Source: JAODBJ01 sp963782465
Lineage (GTDB): Bacteria > Actinomycetota > Acidimicrobiia > IMCC26256 > PALSA-610
Assembly: GCA_963782465.1 (NCBI GenBank)
Contig: CAWAJR010000006.1
Coordinates: 310,001 to 374,000 of the forward strand
Reading direction: 5' to 3'
Length of the DNA stretch: 64,000 nt
A model generated the notes under the pieces. That model searched no databases, was not told where the DNA came from, and was given only the letters and a program-made list of their open reading frames with translations. Below are positions 1 through 9,203 of this stretch, piece after piece. Position numbers and translations under genes: made by a program. Numbering within the stretch: position 1 is the first letter of the stretch; each line of letters begins with the position of its first letter.

Positions 1-1308
1 GTGCGCTGGCCGGTCGTCAAGGTGATCGACCGCGGCGTCGAGCGGCGCGACGTGCTCTACGCGCTGCAAGTGAACAACCGCATCCCGAGTTACATCGGCG
101 ACCTGCGCGCGCAGATCGGGGCCGCGCAACTCGGTGCGCAGCACCTCTCCGACATCATCGACCGATACAGCGCGGCGGCGGTGGAAGAGTCGGTCGACTA
201 CATGATCGATTACGCGGCCCGGCGCTTCCGCGAAGAGGTGACCGCATGGCCCGACGGCGTCTACGAAGGCGACGCGTACGTCGATCACGACCCGCTCGGC
301 AACCCCGACATCCACATCCATGTGAAAGTCACCGTCGAGGGCCACTCGCTCACCATCGATTTCAGCGGCAGCGACGTACGGCCCGAGATCCAGGCGTGGT
401 CGACGTTCGGCAACACGCGCGGCTACACGGTCGGCCAGATCGCCGCGATGATGGACCCGGAGATCCCGAAGAACGAAGGTTTCTTCGAACAGATCAAGCT
501 CGTCGTGCCCAAAGGGTGCGTGCTCAACCCCGATCCGGGACGGCCGGTCAGCGCGGGCACGCACCATCCCGGCGCCGACGTCGGCGAAGTGATCGCCGTC
601 GCGATGCAGCACGTGCTCCCCGAGCGCGCCGTGCCCCAGACCTACAAAACCGGTATCCCGACGATCATCGTCGGCCAGGACCCGCGTACGGGTGCGCAGT
701 TCACCGACCATTCGGCCGAGGTCTACGCCGGTTGGTGCAACGCGGCGAAGGGCCTCGACGCGTGGGGCGCGCTCAACGCGTCGTTCGGGAACCTGTGGAA
801 GGCGACCGCGGAGATCAACGAGAGCCTGTACCCGCACATCCAGTGGTCGCGCGATTACCGCACCGACTCGGGTGGCCCCGGCCAGTGGCGAGGCATCTGC
901 GGCAGCCACTACGAGAAGGAAGTACGGGTCGACGCGAAGGTCTACACGTACGTCGTCGGGATGAAGTACCCGATGCCCGGCATCTGCGGCGGCACCAACG
1001 GCTCGCCGAACGAGATGATCATCCGGTACGGCAGCGACAACCCGTTCCGGGTGCAGCACACCGCGAACTGGGAGCCGATCCACGCCGGCGAACGGATCAT
1101 GTACGACTACGGCGGTGGCGGCGGCTGGGGCAACCCGCTCGACCGCGACCCGCAAGCCGTCCTCGACGACGTGCTCGACGAGTACGTGAGCGTCGAAGGT
1201 GCCGCCCGCGACTACGGCGTCGTGCTCACCGGCTCCCTCGAAGACCTCACCTTGGCGATCGACACCGAAGCCACCATCGCCCTGCGCAACCAGCGAGCCG
1301 GGTTGTGA
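1..1308 (+). CDS. hyuB: Hydantoinase B / oxoprolinase family subunit (5' truncated)
   Basis: This is the C-terminal 435 residues of a HyuB-family protein. The family is usually about 550-600 aa, so the gene begins upstream of the window and the true start is not visible. The tail carries the family's glycine-rich motif (DYGGGGGWGNPLDRDP, about residue 370) just before the end. HyuB proteins pair with HyuA to hydrolyse or carboxylate cyclic amides and ketones (hydantoins, 5-oxoproline, acetophenone) with ATP. hyuA follows after 52 bases, so the two form one operon. The last codons, GCC GGG TTG TGA, lie inside a 48-bp palindrome. The actual substrate cannot be told from sequence. Confidence 0.93.
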   Translation: MRWPVVKVIDRGVERRDVLYALQVNNRIPSYIGDLRAQIGAAQLGAQHLSDIIDRYSAAAVEESVDYMIDYAARRFREEVTAWPDGVYEGDAYVDHDPLGNPDIHIHVKVTVEGHSLTIDFSGSDVRPEIQAWSTFGNTRGYTVGQIAAMMDPEIPKNEGFFEQIKLVVPKGCVLNPDPGRPVSAGTHHPGADVGEVIAVAMQHVLPERAVPQTYKTGIPTIIVGQDPRTGAQFTDHSAEVYAGWCNAAKGLDAWGALNASFGNLWKATAEINESLYPHIQWSRDYRTDSGGPGQWRGICGSHYEKEVRVDAKVYTYVVGMKYPMPGICGGTNGSPNEMIIRYGSDNPFRVQHTANWEPIHAGERIMYDYGGGGGWGNPLDRDPQAVLDDVLDEYVSVEGAARDYGVVLTGSLEDLTLAIDTEATIALRNQRAGL

Positions 1309-1347
1309 CGGTTATACGACCGTACGGGGGTACAACTGACACAACCC
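1300..1347 (+). repeat. 48-bp palindromic repeat, copy 1 (hyuB stop codon)
   Basis: The imperfect inverted repeat has a left arm GGGTTGTGACGGTTATAC and a right arm ending GACACAACCC around a CCGTACGGGGG centre. It contains the hyuB stop codon and ends immediately before the hyuA ribosome binding site AGGAGGG (1348-1354). A second copy of the same length, with a few substitutions, lies at 11499-11546 in reverse orientation. Possible roles are an intercistronic RNA hairpin or an attenuator. A spreading palindromic repeat family is also possible. Confidence 0.85.
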
Positions 1348-1360
1348 AGGAGGGTTGGGC

Positions 1361-3424
1361 GTGACGGGGTACCGGGTTGGGGTCGATGTGGGTGGGACGT
1401 TCACCGACCTCTTGTGCGTGACACCGACCGGCGAAGTGGTGCTCGACAAGACGCCGACCACGCTCGACGACCAGTCGACCGGCGTCATGACCGGCCTCGA
1501 ACAACTCGCGGAACGGTTCGGCCTCAGCCCCGCGGAGTTCTGCGCCCAACTCGACATCCTCGTGCACGGCACCACCACCGCCGACAACACGATGATCGAG
1601 ATGAACGGTGCGCCCACCGGTTTGCTCGTCACCGAAGGGCACCGCGACGAGATCGAACTGCGACGCTGCCACAAGGAAGAGATCTGGGACCCGACGTTCC
1701 CCGGCCCGCCGCAGATCGCACGCCGGCGGTGCCGGATCCCGATCCGGGAGCGGGTCACGTTCGAAGGCGATGTCCTGCTCGAACTCGACGAGGCGGCAGT
1801 GCGACGTGGCGTGCAGCGGCTCAAGAAGCTCGGTGTGCGTTCGATCGCGGTGATGTACCTCTTCTCGTTCGTGAACCCCGCCCACGAGCGGCGCACACGC
1901 GAGATCGTGCTGGAAGAGTTCCCCGACGTCGAGCACATCTCGCTCTCGCACGAGGTGATGCCGCGAGGCCCCGAGTTCGAACGGGTCTCGACCACGCTCG
2001 TGAACGCGTACGTCGCGCCGCGCATCGCTTCGTACACCGCGGAACTGCAGGAGAAGTTACGCCGCGCCGGCTACGGCGGGCCGCTCCTCATCATGCAGTC
2101 GACCGGCGGGGTCATGCCGCCCGAGTACGTCGCCAAACGGGCAGTCACGCTGCTCGCCTCGGGCCCGACGGGCGGGGTGATGGGCGCGACGCTGGCCGCT
2201 CACAACGTCGGGGTCGACGATTTCGTCGCGGTCGACATGGGTGGCACCAGTTTCGATCTCTGCCTCGTCCGCCGCGGCCGGCCGGAGATCAAGACCGACT
2301 GGAACTGGCGTTACCGCTACTACATCGGGTTGCCGATGGTCGACGTGCAGAGCGTCGGCGCGGGCGGTGGTTCGATCGCGCGGGTACGCCAGGGTGCGCT
2401 CCTCGTCGGGCCGGAATCGGCCGGTTCGACACCGGGGCCGGTGTGTTACGGGCGCGGCGGGGCACACCCAACCGTCACCGACGCCGACGCGGTCCTCGGG
2501 TACATCCCCACCGAAGGGTTCGCCGGCGGCCGCATGCAACTCGACGTCGCCGCGTCGCGCGCCGCGATCGAGCGTGACGTCGCGGTGCCGCTCGGCCTCG
2601 ATGCCGTCGAAGCCGCGTGGGGCATCGAACGCATCGTGAACGCGAACATGGCGAACGCGACCCGCAAGGTGCTCGCCGGCCACGGCGCCGACCCGCGCGA
2701 CCTGTCACTCATCGCGTACGGCGGCAACGGTGCGGTGCACGCGTGGGCGATCGCCCGTGAGCTGGGCGTGGCGCGGGTCGTCGTACCCAAGACCGCGCCG
2801 GCGTTCTCGGCGCTCGGCGTGCTGGTCGCCGACTACGTCGTCGACCTCGTCCGCGCGTACGTCACGCCGTTGTCGCAAGTCGACCTCCACCGCATGCACT
2901 CGCTGATGGGCGATCTGCTCGACGACGTGACGAAGGAGCTGCAACCCACCGGCTTACGCGACGAAGACGTCGACCGCTCGCTGTACGCGCAGATGTGCTA
3001 CCCGGGCCAGAACTTCGACATGAGCGTGCCGGTGCCCGAAGGCGCGTCGCTCGACGAACCCGGCCTCCTCGACCTGGCCGAGCGCTTCCACGACCAGCAT
3101 GAGATCGAACGCGGCTTCTGCTTCCGCAACCAGCAACCGGTCCTACGCGGTCTGCGCGTGATCGCTCGCGGCAATACGCCGAAACCCGACCACTTGGCCG
3201 AACTCGGTGCCGTCGGCGACGCGAGCGCGGCGCGTACCGGGACGCGTCGGGCATATTTCGGGTCCGGCTTCGTCGATACGCCGGTGTTCGACGGCACCGT
3301 CCTCGCGCCGGGCGTCGAGATCGAAGGCCCGGCACTCATCGAAGAGCCGTTCACCGTGATCGTGGTCCCGCCGGGCGGCAGCTGCGCGCTCGATACGAAG
3401 GGCAACTTCGAGTTGCGCGTCTGA
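1361..3424 (+). CDS. hyuA: Hydantoinase A / oxoprolinase family subunit
   Basis: The ASKHA-type ATPase subunit is 687 aa, normal for the family. Visible motifs are the N-terminal phosphate loop VGVDVGGTFTD, HGTTTADNT at about residue 70, ASGPTGG, the second loop DMGGTSFDL at about residue 290, and SVGAGGGSIA. The GTG at 1361 is preferred over TTG at 1355 because AGGAGGG at 1348-1354 sits 6 bases upstream of it. With HyuB it should form an ATP-dependent cytosolic amidohydrolase or ketone carboxylase. No third carboxylase subunit is visible downstream, which mildly favours the amidohydrolase role. Confidence 0.93.
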   Translation: MTGYRVGVDVGGTFTDLLCVTPTGEVVLDKTPTTLDDQSTGVMTGLEQLAERFGLSPAEFCAQLDILVHGTTTADNTMIEMNGAPTGLLVTEGHRDEIELRRCHKEEIWDPTFPGPPQIARRRCRIPIRERVTFEGDVLLELDEAAVRRGVQRLKKLGVRSIAVMYLFSFVNPAHERRTREIVLEEFPDVEHISLSHEVMPRGPEFERVSTTLVNAYVAPRIASYTAELQEKLRRAGYGGPLLIMQSTGGVMPPEYVAKRAVTLLASGPTGGVMGATLAAHNVGVDDFVAVDMGGTSFDLCLVRRGRPEIKTDWNWRYRYYIGLPMVDVQSVGAGGGSIARVRQGALLVGPESAGSTPGPVCYGRGGAHPTVTDADAVLGYIPTEGFAGGRMQLDVAASRAAIERDVAVPLGLDAVEAAWGIERIVNANMANATRKVLAGHGADPRDLSLIAYGGNGAVHAWAIARELGVARVVVPKTAPAFSALGVLVADYVVDLVRAYVTPLSQVDLHRMHSLMGDLLDDVTKELQPTGLRDEDVDRSLYAQMCYPGQNFDMSVPVPEGASLDEPGLLDLAERFHDQHEIERGFCFRNQQPVLRGLRVIARGNTPKPDHLAELGAVGDASAARTGTRRAYFGSGFVDTPVFDGTVLAPGVEIEGPALIEEPFTVIVVPPGGSCALDTKGNFELRV

Positions 3425-3444
3425 GCGTCGCTCGCTGCGTTCCG

Positions 3445-3458
3445 TACAATCAGCGTCG
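3445..3458 (+). promoter_or_regulatory. -10 box TACAAT for a leaderless acyltransferase start
   Basis: TACAAT at 3445-3450 is followed after 8 bases by TTG at 3459. This spacing matches other leaderless starts in the window. It supports TTG 3459 as the original start of the acyltransferase, in a frame that later breaks. Confidence 0.5.
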
Positions 3459-3544
3459 TTGGGAACCACCGAGCCGACCATCGGAGAGGCCGACGCGCCG
3501 GCCCGGCACCGGCAGCCTTCACGTACCGGCCCGGCCTCGATGGG

Positions 3545-5404
3545 GTGCGCGCGTTCGCCGTCCTCGGCGTGATGCTCTACCACGGCGATGTCGGCTGGGC
3601 ACGAGGCGGCTTCCTCGGCGTCGACGTGTTCTTCGTCCTGAGCGGCTTCCTCATCACGTCGTTGCTCCTGCGAGAGCATCACCGGTCGGGCCGGATCGAC
3701 TTTCCGAGTTTCCTGTTCCGCCGCGCCCGACGCCTGCTCCCCGCCTTGTTCGCGATGCTGCTCATCGTCGCCGCGTACTCGACATTCGCGACGATCCCGC
3801 CGCAGCGGGGCGCGATCCGGTGGGACGGGATCGCGACGCTTCTGTACGTCGCGAACTGGCGGTTCATCTTCGAACACGCGTCGTACTTCCAGCAGTTCAC
3901 CTCGCCGTCGCCACTCAAGCACGCGTGGTCGCTCGCAATCGAGGAACAGTGGTACTTGTGCTGGCCGCTCGTGACCGCCGCGGTGCTGCGGTGGCGGGGG
4001 CGGCGCGCGCTGCTCGCGCTCGCCGGCGGCCTCGCCGTCGCGTCGATCATCGAGGCGCTCGTCCTCTACCACCCCGGTCACGACCCGTCGCGCGTCTACT
4101 ACGGCACCGACACCCGGGCGCAGGCGCTGCTCATCGGTTCGATCCTCGCGATCGCGCTCACCTGGCAACCGGTGGCACGCGCGGCGGAGCGCATCCGGGA
4201 GCCGGTCGCGTGGGCCGGGTTGGCGACATTGGTCGTGATGATGATCACGGTGCGCGACGTCTCGAACTTCACGTTCGAAGGCGGGCTCACGCTCGCCGCG
4301 ATCGCGAGCGGGGCGCTCGTACTCGGCGCGGCGGCCACCACGCGCAGCCCGCTGGTTTCCGCGCTGTCGATCCCGCCGCTGCGCTTCATCGGGCAGATCT
4401 CCTACGGGCTGTACCTCTACCACTGGCCGCTTTACGTGTGGCTCGACGCCAACCGGGCCCACCTCACCGGGAGGCCGCTCCTGGCCTTGCGCATCGCCGC
4501 GACGTTCGTGGTCGCGATCGTCTCCTACTACGTCGTCGAACGCCCGGTGCGCGAACGACGCTTCCGCTGGACGAGCGGCCGGCGGCGCACCTTCGCGTTC
4601 TCGCTCGCCGGAGGGGCGACCGTGGTCGCCGGCCTGCTCGTCGCGTCCACCGCCGGCGCGATGACCGACGTGCAGTACCTCTCGCAGCAGGCGAACACCA
4701 CCCACGTCCCGCTGGTCGCCGGCGCGCCGAAGATCCTCATCGCCGGCGATTCGGTGGCCCTGACGATGCACTTCTACATGGACGCCGCGACCCAGTCGCA
4801 AGCCAAGTGGACCGGCGCCGAACGGCTCGGCTGCGGCGTGATGCGCTCAGGTTTCGTCATCGGCGGCCAACGCGACGACCCCAACACGCGGTGCGACGGC
4901 ATCACCGATCTCTGGCGCTCGCGAGTCAATTCCGCGAAGCCCGATCTCGTGGTGATGGTGGCCGGCGCATGGGAGGTGTTCGATCACGTCGTCGACGGCA
5001 AGGTCGTGTCGCCCGGTACGCCGGCGTTCGATGCGCAGTTGCGAGCGCAGGTCCAGCAGGCAGCCGACATCTTGACGAGCGGGGGTGCGCCGCTCGTGCT
5101 GCTCGACGTGCCGTGCTACGGCACCGACAACCATCCCGGCGACGCCGAGCGTTCCGACCCCCGGCGCGCCGCCGCGGTCAACGCCGTGTACGACGCGGTC
5201 GCGGCCCACGACCCGAAGGTGACCGTGTTGCGCTGGAGCCGGTTCCTCTGCCCCGGTGGTCATTTCCAGGCGAAGATCGACGGCTCTCTCGTTCGCAGCG
5301 ACGGCGTCCACTTCACCCAGGCCGGCGCCGCGATCATCTGGAAGTGGCTCACCCCCCGGCTCGTCGCCGAAGCCCGCGCCCACCGTGCGGCCGTGCGTCG
5401 ATAG
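3545..5404 (+). CDS. Acyltransferase-3 / SGNH membrane protein (5' frameshift)
   Basis: This OafA-type O-acyltransferase has an N-terminal acyltransferase-3 domain of about ten membrane segments (residues 1-370) and a C-terminal SGNH hydrolase-like domain (GDS motif at about residue 400, DGVHF near the end). It probably acetylates a cell-envelope glycan or lipid. The open frame starts at GTG 3545, but the conserved family opening YRPGLDG lies just upstream, where no ATG, GTG or TTG exists in frame. A leaderless TTG at 3459 in another frame encodes a plausible N-terminus (MGTTEPTIGEAD) and joins this frame if one base is missing near 3500-3517. The stop TAG lies inside a palindromic repeat. 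Confidence 0.9.
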   Translation: MRAFAVLGVMLYHGDVGWARGGFLGVDVFFVLSGFLITSLLLREHHRSGRIDFPSFLFRRARRLLPALFAMLLIVAAYSTFATIPPQRGAIRWDGIATLLYVANWRFIFEHASYFQQFTSPSPLKHAWSLAIEEQWYLCWPLVTAAVLRWRGRRALLALAGGLAVASIIEALVLYHPGHDPSRVYYGTDTRAQALLIGSILAIALTWQPVARAAERIREPVAWAGLATLVVMMITVRDVSNFTFEGGLTLAAIASGALVLGAAATTRSPLVSALSIPPLRFIGQISYGLYLYHWPLYVWLDANRAHLTGRPLLALRIAATFVVAIVSYYVVERPVRERRFRWTSGRRRTFAFSLAGGATVVAGLLVASTAGAMTDVQYLSQQANTTHVPLVAGAPKILIAGDSVALTMHFYMDAATQSQAKWTGAERLGCGVMRSGFVIGGQRDDPNTRCDGITDLWRSRVNSAKPDLVVMVAGAWEVFDHVVDGKVVSPGTPAFDAQLRAQVQQAADILTSGGAPLVLLDVPCYGTDNHPGDAERSDPRRAAAVNAVYDAVAAHDPKVTVLRWSRFLCPGGHFQAKIDGSLVRSDGVHFTQAGAAIIWKWLTPRLVAEARAHRAAVRR

Positions 5405-5432
5405 CTATCGCATAGCGATAGCTATCGACGCA
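5394..5432. repeat. Perfect 18-bp inverted repeat, copy 1 (terminator-like)
   Basis: The arms TGCGTCGATAGCTATCGC and its exact complement are separated by ATA. The repeat covers the acyltransferase stop (CGT CGA TAG) and ends 2 bases before the stop of the convergent ABC permease. It fits a bidirectional terminator hairpin, though without a T tract. A near-identical copy lies at 19055-19091, and the shared sequence runs to CATGT in both. Confidence 0.9.
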
Positions 5433-5434
5433 TG

Positions 5435-6262
5435 TCAGCCGGCGCGGCGGTAGCGGCGAACGGCGAGCGGTGCGAACACGACGACCATGCCGATGCTCCA
5501 GGCCAGCGAGGTCAACACGTCGTGGGTCGTCGGGCCGCCGACGGTGAGGTCGCGCACCGCGTCGACGGTCACGCTCACCGGCTGGTGCGCGGCGAACGCC
5601 TGCAACCATCCCGGCATGCTCTTCAGGGGAACGAACGCGGTCGACGCGAACACCAGCGGGGCGAGCAACGGGAACGAAGCCGCCTGCGCGGTTTCGGGGT
5701 CGCCCGTGGCCAACCCGACGATCGCGAACAGCCAGGTGAGGGCAAAGGCGAACGCGAGCAACACGCCGATGCCCGCGACCAACGCCAGCGCGTTGGTGTG
5801 CAGGTGCCAGCCGACGAGGAACCCGACGACGACCATGAGCAACACGACGAACACGTTGCGGACGAGGTCGGCGAGGGTGCGGCCGGCGAGCACGGCCGAA
5901 CGCGCCATCGGCAGTGCCCGGAACCGCTCGATGAGGCCGGTACGCAGGTCTTCGGCGAGGCCGACACCGGTTTGCAGCGATCCGAACGTCACCGTCTGGG
6001 CGAAGATCCCGGGCATGAGGTAGTCGACGTAGGGGATCGGGCCGGTGTTGATGGCACCGCCGAACACGTAGCGGAACATCAGCACGAAGATCACCGGCTG
6101 CACCGTCGCGAACACGAGCAACTGCGGCATCCGGCGCATCTTGGTGAGGTTGCGCCACGTGATCGTGACGGCGTCGTCGACGGCCCAGCGGAATGCGTGC
6201 CGCTTGGCGGTGCGCGTCGCGCCGGGCGCGGCGACGGCTGCGGGAGCGAGTGTGTCGGTCAT
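5435..6262 (-). CDS. ABC-2 type exporter permease (DrrB-like)
   Basis: This 275-aa integral membrane protein has six predicted hydrophobic segments and a cytoplasmic N-terminus containing WRNLTKMRRMPQ, typical of the ABC-2/DrrB family. It would form the membrane channel of a drug or lipid exporter with the ATPase encoded directly upstream, which it overlaps by 4 bases (ATGA), showing translational coupling. The substrate is unknown. A nearby divergent MarR gene suggests induction by a toxic small molecule. Confidence 0.92.
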   Translation of the reverse strand: MTDTLAPAAVAAPGATRTAKRHAFRWAVDDAVTITWRNLTKMRRMPQLLVFATVQPVIFVLMFRYVFGGAINTGPIPYVDYLMPGIFAQTVTFGSLQTGVGLAEDLRTGLIERFRALPMARSAVLAGRTLADLVRNVFVVLLMVVVGFLVGWHLHTNALALVAGIGVLLAFAFALTWLFAIVGLATGDPETAQAASFPLLAPLVFASTAFVPLKSMPGWLQAFAAHQPVSVTVDAVRDLTVGGPTTHDVLTSLAWSIGMVVVFAPLAVRRYRRAG

Positions 6263-7290
6263 GCGGCCCCTCGGCTGGTCGGGCGACGCTCGCGTGTGGC
6301 GGCGGCGAGTTCTTCTTCCTGGGTGGCGGCGTGGCCGGTGAGCGAGAGGAACACGTCGTCGAGGGTTGGCTCCCGCACCGTGAAACCGGTGGGCTCGATC
6401 GCTTCGCGGTCGAGGTTCCGCACGACTTCCATCACGGTGCGCACCCCTTCCGCGACCTTCACGGTGACGGTGTGACCGTCGGCTTCGACCTCGCCGAGGT
6501 GCTCCGACTGCAAGGCATTGCGCGCCCGCATGGCGATCGCGGGGTCGGGGAACTCGACCTCGACGATCGTCGCACCCATCCGGCTCTTCAACTCGCTCGC
6601 GGTCCCCTCCGCGATCACGAGGCCGTGATCGATCACCACAATGTGATTGGCGAGGCGGTCGGCCTCCTCGAGGTATTGGGTGGTGAGCAATACGGTGGTG
6701 CCGTCGGCGACGAGTTCCTCGATCACGCCCCAGAGGTCGGTGCGGCTGCGCGGGTCGAGGCCGGTGGTCGGTTCGTCGAGGAACAGGACGGGTGGCCGGT
6801 GCACCAGTGCGGCGGCGAGGTCGAGACGGCGCCGCATGCCACCGGAGTAGGTCTTGGCCGGGCGGTCGGCGGCGGCCGACAGGTCGAAGCGTTCGAGCAA
6901 CTCGCGACCGCGGGCACGGGCGGTGGGCTTGTCGAGGTGGGTGAGGCGCCCGACCATGTAGAGGTTCTCGATACCGGTGAGATGCTCGTCGACGGCGGCG
7001 AACTGGCCCGCGAGGCCGATGTGCTCGCGGACGGCGACCGGGTCTCGGGCCGGATCGATGCCGAGGACCTCGGCGTTGCCTCCGTCGCGCTGCAGGATGG
7101 TGGTGAGGATCCGTACCGCGGTGGTCTTGCCGGCGCCGTTCGGCCCGAGCAGCCCGAGCACGGTGCCGGTGGGGACCTGCAGGTCGATGCCGTCGAGGGC
7201 GACGACGTCGCCGAAACACTTCCGCAGGCCCGTGGCCACGACGGCCAGGTCCCGCCCGGTGCCGGTGCTGCTGTCTGTGCGCGATGCCAT
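6259..7290 (-). CDS. ABC exporter ATP-binding protein (DrrA-like)
   Basis: The 343-aa ATPase has Walker A GPNGAGKTT (residues 49-57), signature YSGGMRRRLD, Walker B VLFLDEPTTGLD and a C-terminal DrrA-type extension ending with EPTLDDVFLSLTG. It powers the permease encoded downstream. ATG 7290 is chosen because the family domain begins soon after and the upstream in-frame ATG would run into the regulatory region. A palindrome at 7351-7363 lies between this gene and the MarR gene. Confidence 0.93.
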   Translation of the reverse strand: MASRTDSSTGTGRDLAVVATGLRKCFGDVVALDGIDLQVPTGTVLGLLGPNGAGKTTAVRILTTILQRDGGNAEVLGIDPARDPVAVREHIGLAGQFAAVDEHLTGIENLYMVGRLTHLDKPTARARGRELLERFDLSAAADRPAKTYSGGMRRRLDLAAALVHRPPVLFLDEPTTGLDPRSRTDLWGVIEELVADGTTVLLTTQYLEEADRLANHIVVIDHGLVIAEGTASELKSRMGATIVEVEFPDPAIAMRARNALQSEHLGEVEADGHTVTVKVAEGVRTVMEVVRNLDREAIEPTGFTVREPTLDDVFLSLTGHAATQEEELAAATRERRPTSRGAA

Positions 7291-7335
7291 GCCCGGCAGT
7301 CTGGCAGAATACTTCTGCTGCTTCAAGCTTTTTAC

Positions 7336-7363
7336 TCTTCAACAATCGGCATTCTTGAAGAAT
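7336..7363. promoter_or_regulatory. Candidate MarR operator between exporter and marR gene
   Basis: ATTCTTGAAGAAT at 7351-7363 is a perfect 6+1+6 palindrome. TCTTCAA at 7336-7342 and TTGAAGA at 7355-7361 form a second, wider inverted repeat. The site lies in the 99-base divergent gap, upstream of the TATCGT -10 box (7378-7383) of the MarR gene. Repressor binding here could control both directions. Confidence 0.6.
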
Positions 7364-7389
7364 CGGCGAACATCGCGTATCGTCGAACC

Positions 7390-7854
7390 GTGCAGGCGGA
7401 AGAAACTGCGCCTTCCGGACGCGGTAACGACGAGGCGGCGAACGAGGCCGCGAACGAGGCCTGGCGCATGGTCGCCGAACTGTTCATGGGCCGAGCAGGC
7501 CGGACTGCCGAGATCGCCGCCGAGTTCGGCCTCACCCCCGGCCACATGAAGACACTGCTCGTCATCGAGCCCGACGAGCCGAAGCCGATGGGCGCGCTCG
7601 CGGAAGTCCTCCATTGCGACGCCTCCAACGCGACGTGGCTCGTCGACCGGCTGGAAGAACGCGGCTACGTCGAGCGGCGCGCGCAGCCCTCCGACCGGCG
7701 GGTGCGGACCGTCGCGCTCACCCCGGCCGGCGTCGAGGTGCGCGGCGAGATCGAAGACAAGCTCTACGAGGCGCCGGCCGAGTTCGCGGCGCTCAGCGCA
7801 GCCGAACTCGAAGCGCTCTGCACGACGCTGCGGAAAGTCACGCCGAACCCGTAG
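7390..7854 (+). CDS. MarR-family transcriptional regulator
   Basis: This 154-aa winged-helix protein contains the MarR core: recognition region HCDASNATWLVDRLEERGYVERR followed at about residue 100 by the DRRVRTVALTPAG wing. GTG 7390 is chosen because TATCGT lies exactly 6 bases upstream (7378-7383), the leaderless pattern of this window, and no Shine-Dalgarno is present. It diverges from the DrrAB-like exporter and probably represses it until a ligand binds. Confidence 0.9.
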   Translation: MQAEETAPSGRGNDEAANEAANEAWRMVAELFMGRAGRTAEIAAEFGLTPGHMKTLLVIEPDEPKPMGALAEVLHCDASNATWLVDRLEERGYVERRAQPSDRRVRTVALTPAGVEVRGEIEDKLYEAPAEFAALSAAELEALCTTLRKVTPNP

Positions 7855-7857
7855 CGG

Positions 7858-9164
7858 TCACGCGCACGGCAGCCAGGGCGTCGCGCGCAACGACTTCGCC
7901 TTGTGAATACCGCTGCGGCCGTTCGCGATCGCGTCGGGGCAGAACGCGTCGGGCGATGATCGGTACTCGACTTCGGCGACGGCCTTGTTCGCGGAGACCC
8001 ACGCGTTGTACCCGTCGCACTCCTTGTACTGGTGGCACTGCTCGTTGATCGCGAAGTCGAACGACGGGAACAGTTGCGTGAGCTGGTCGACGTCGTTCTT
8101 CAACCCGACCGAAAGGCCGGCGTCGTGCGCGATCCCGGCCAGCGCCCGGTCGTAGACGACCTGATCGGAGCCGGTCAGCGGGAAGCCCGTCTTGTTGCTG
8201 TAGCCGTCGACGTTGTCGAACTCGACCGCGTCGAAGCCGGCCGTCGCGCACTGTTGCACGCGTGCGGTCATGATCGGCAGGAGCACATCCGTCGCCCGCA
8301 CGTCGAGCCACCGCTCCCCCGGCCAGCCGTTGCTCTTGCCCAGAACGGCGGGCGGGAACGCCGCGGCGTCGGGGCGCCAGTTCTCCCACGACCCGGCGTC
8401 GACGTAACAGATCGCGTGCGCGCCACCGGCGTGGATGGCGGAAACCGCGTCGGCGTTGGGAGTGACGCCGTCGTTCGCGTACAGATCGATGTCGTACACC
8501 TCGGGACGCACGCACGCGCCCCCGGACCACGGCACGACGCACAGCTGCGTGTCGATCGTGTCCTGCAGCTGGTACTGCCACCTCGTTCCGACGGGCGGTT
8601 TCCAGCCCGGCGTCGCGGGCAGGGCACCCGAGTCGATCGTCACCGACTCCGCGTCGAGTTCGGCGCTCGTTGCCTTCTTGGCGCCTTTCAGCCGCACGAG
8701 CAGCTGCCGTGTGGCCGGGTCGACATCGTTCGCGAGCACACCGCCCGCGTAGAACGTGAGGGTCTGCCACTGCGCGTTCGACGTGATGTCGGTGTTGTCG
8801 CCGAGATCGACCCATGTGCGCGCGACGTTGTCGTAGAGCTGCCAGCGCCAGCGTTGCGCGGCACGCAGCGGCCCGCGGTAGACGGCGGTGACGGTGATCC
8901 CCCAGATCGACGCGAGATCGACCGAGGCCGGGATCGTGTAGACGCGTTCACCGAGGTACGCGCCGGGCCGAAGCTCACGGCCGCACCGTCGACCGTCGCG
9001 AGGTTCGCGACCGGTTGGCCGCCGTCGTGCCCCTTGATCGTCGTGAACGACGCCGGCGCGACCGACACGGTCGTGGCGCTCGCGCTCGGCGCGGCCAGCG
9101 CGACGACGGGAACGAGCACGACCGGAACGAGCAGCGCGAGCGAGCGGAAGAGGGTGCGAGCCAC
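7858..9164 (-). CDS. Secreted GH114 endo-alpha-1,4-polygalactosaminidase-like protein (frameshifted)
   Basis: GTG 9164 begins a signal peptide (MARTLFRSLALLVPVV, cleavage near ALAAPSA). TACGCT lies 6 bases upstream (9171-9176). The frame breaks near 8966, and the rest continues one frame over as an all-beta region and then a TIM-barrel domain. Motifs such as YDIDLYAND, CYVDAGSWE, FDAVEFDNVDGY and FDFAINEQC match GH114 (DUF297). Restoring one base in the GGCCCGGC stretch joins ...AVSFGP to GAYLGERVY. The protein would be exported and may cut galactosamine-rich exopolysaccharide. The break is probably a sequencing error. Confidence 0.85.
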
Positions 9165-9203
9165 GCACCGAGCGTACGCGCGCACGGTTAGGCTCCGCGA
9201 CCA
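9165..9203. promoter_or_regulatory. Divergent promoter pair for GH114 and GMC dehydrogenase genes
   Basis: In 39 bases, TACGCT (complement of 9171-9176) stands 6 bases before the leftward GTG. TAGGCT (9189-9194) stands 9 bases before the rightward ATG 9204. Neither gene has a Shine-Dalgarno sequence, so both transcripts are probably leaderless. Confidence 0.5.

Noticed and set aside
3143..4801. Long reading frame (552 aa) on the minus strand opposite hyuA/acyltransferase
   Set aside because: It is an antisense shadow caused by high G+C third positions. It is rich in Arg, Gly, Asp and Glu, with no recognisable motif, and overlaps two genes with clear families.
5432..7389. Open plus-strand frames opposite the exporter genes
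   Set aside because: They have the same shadow composition. Only the last part, from GTG 7390, matches a real family (MarR), and that is the annotated gene.
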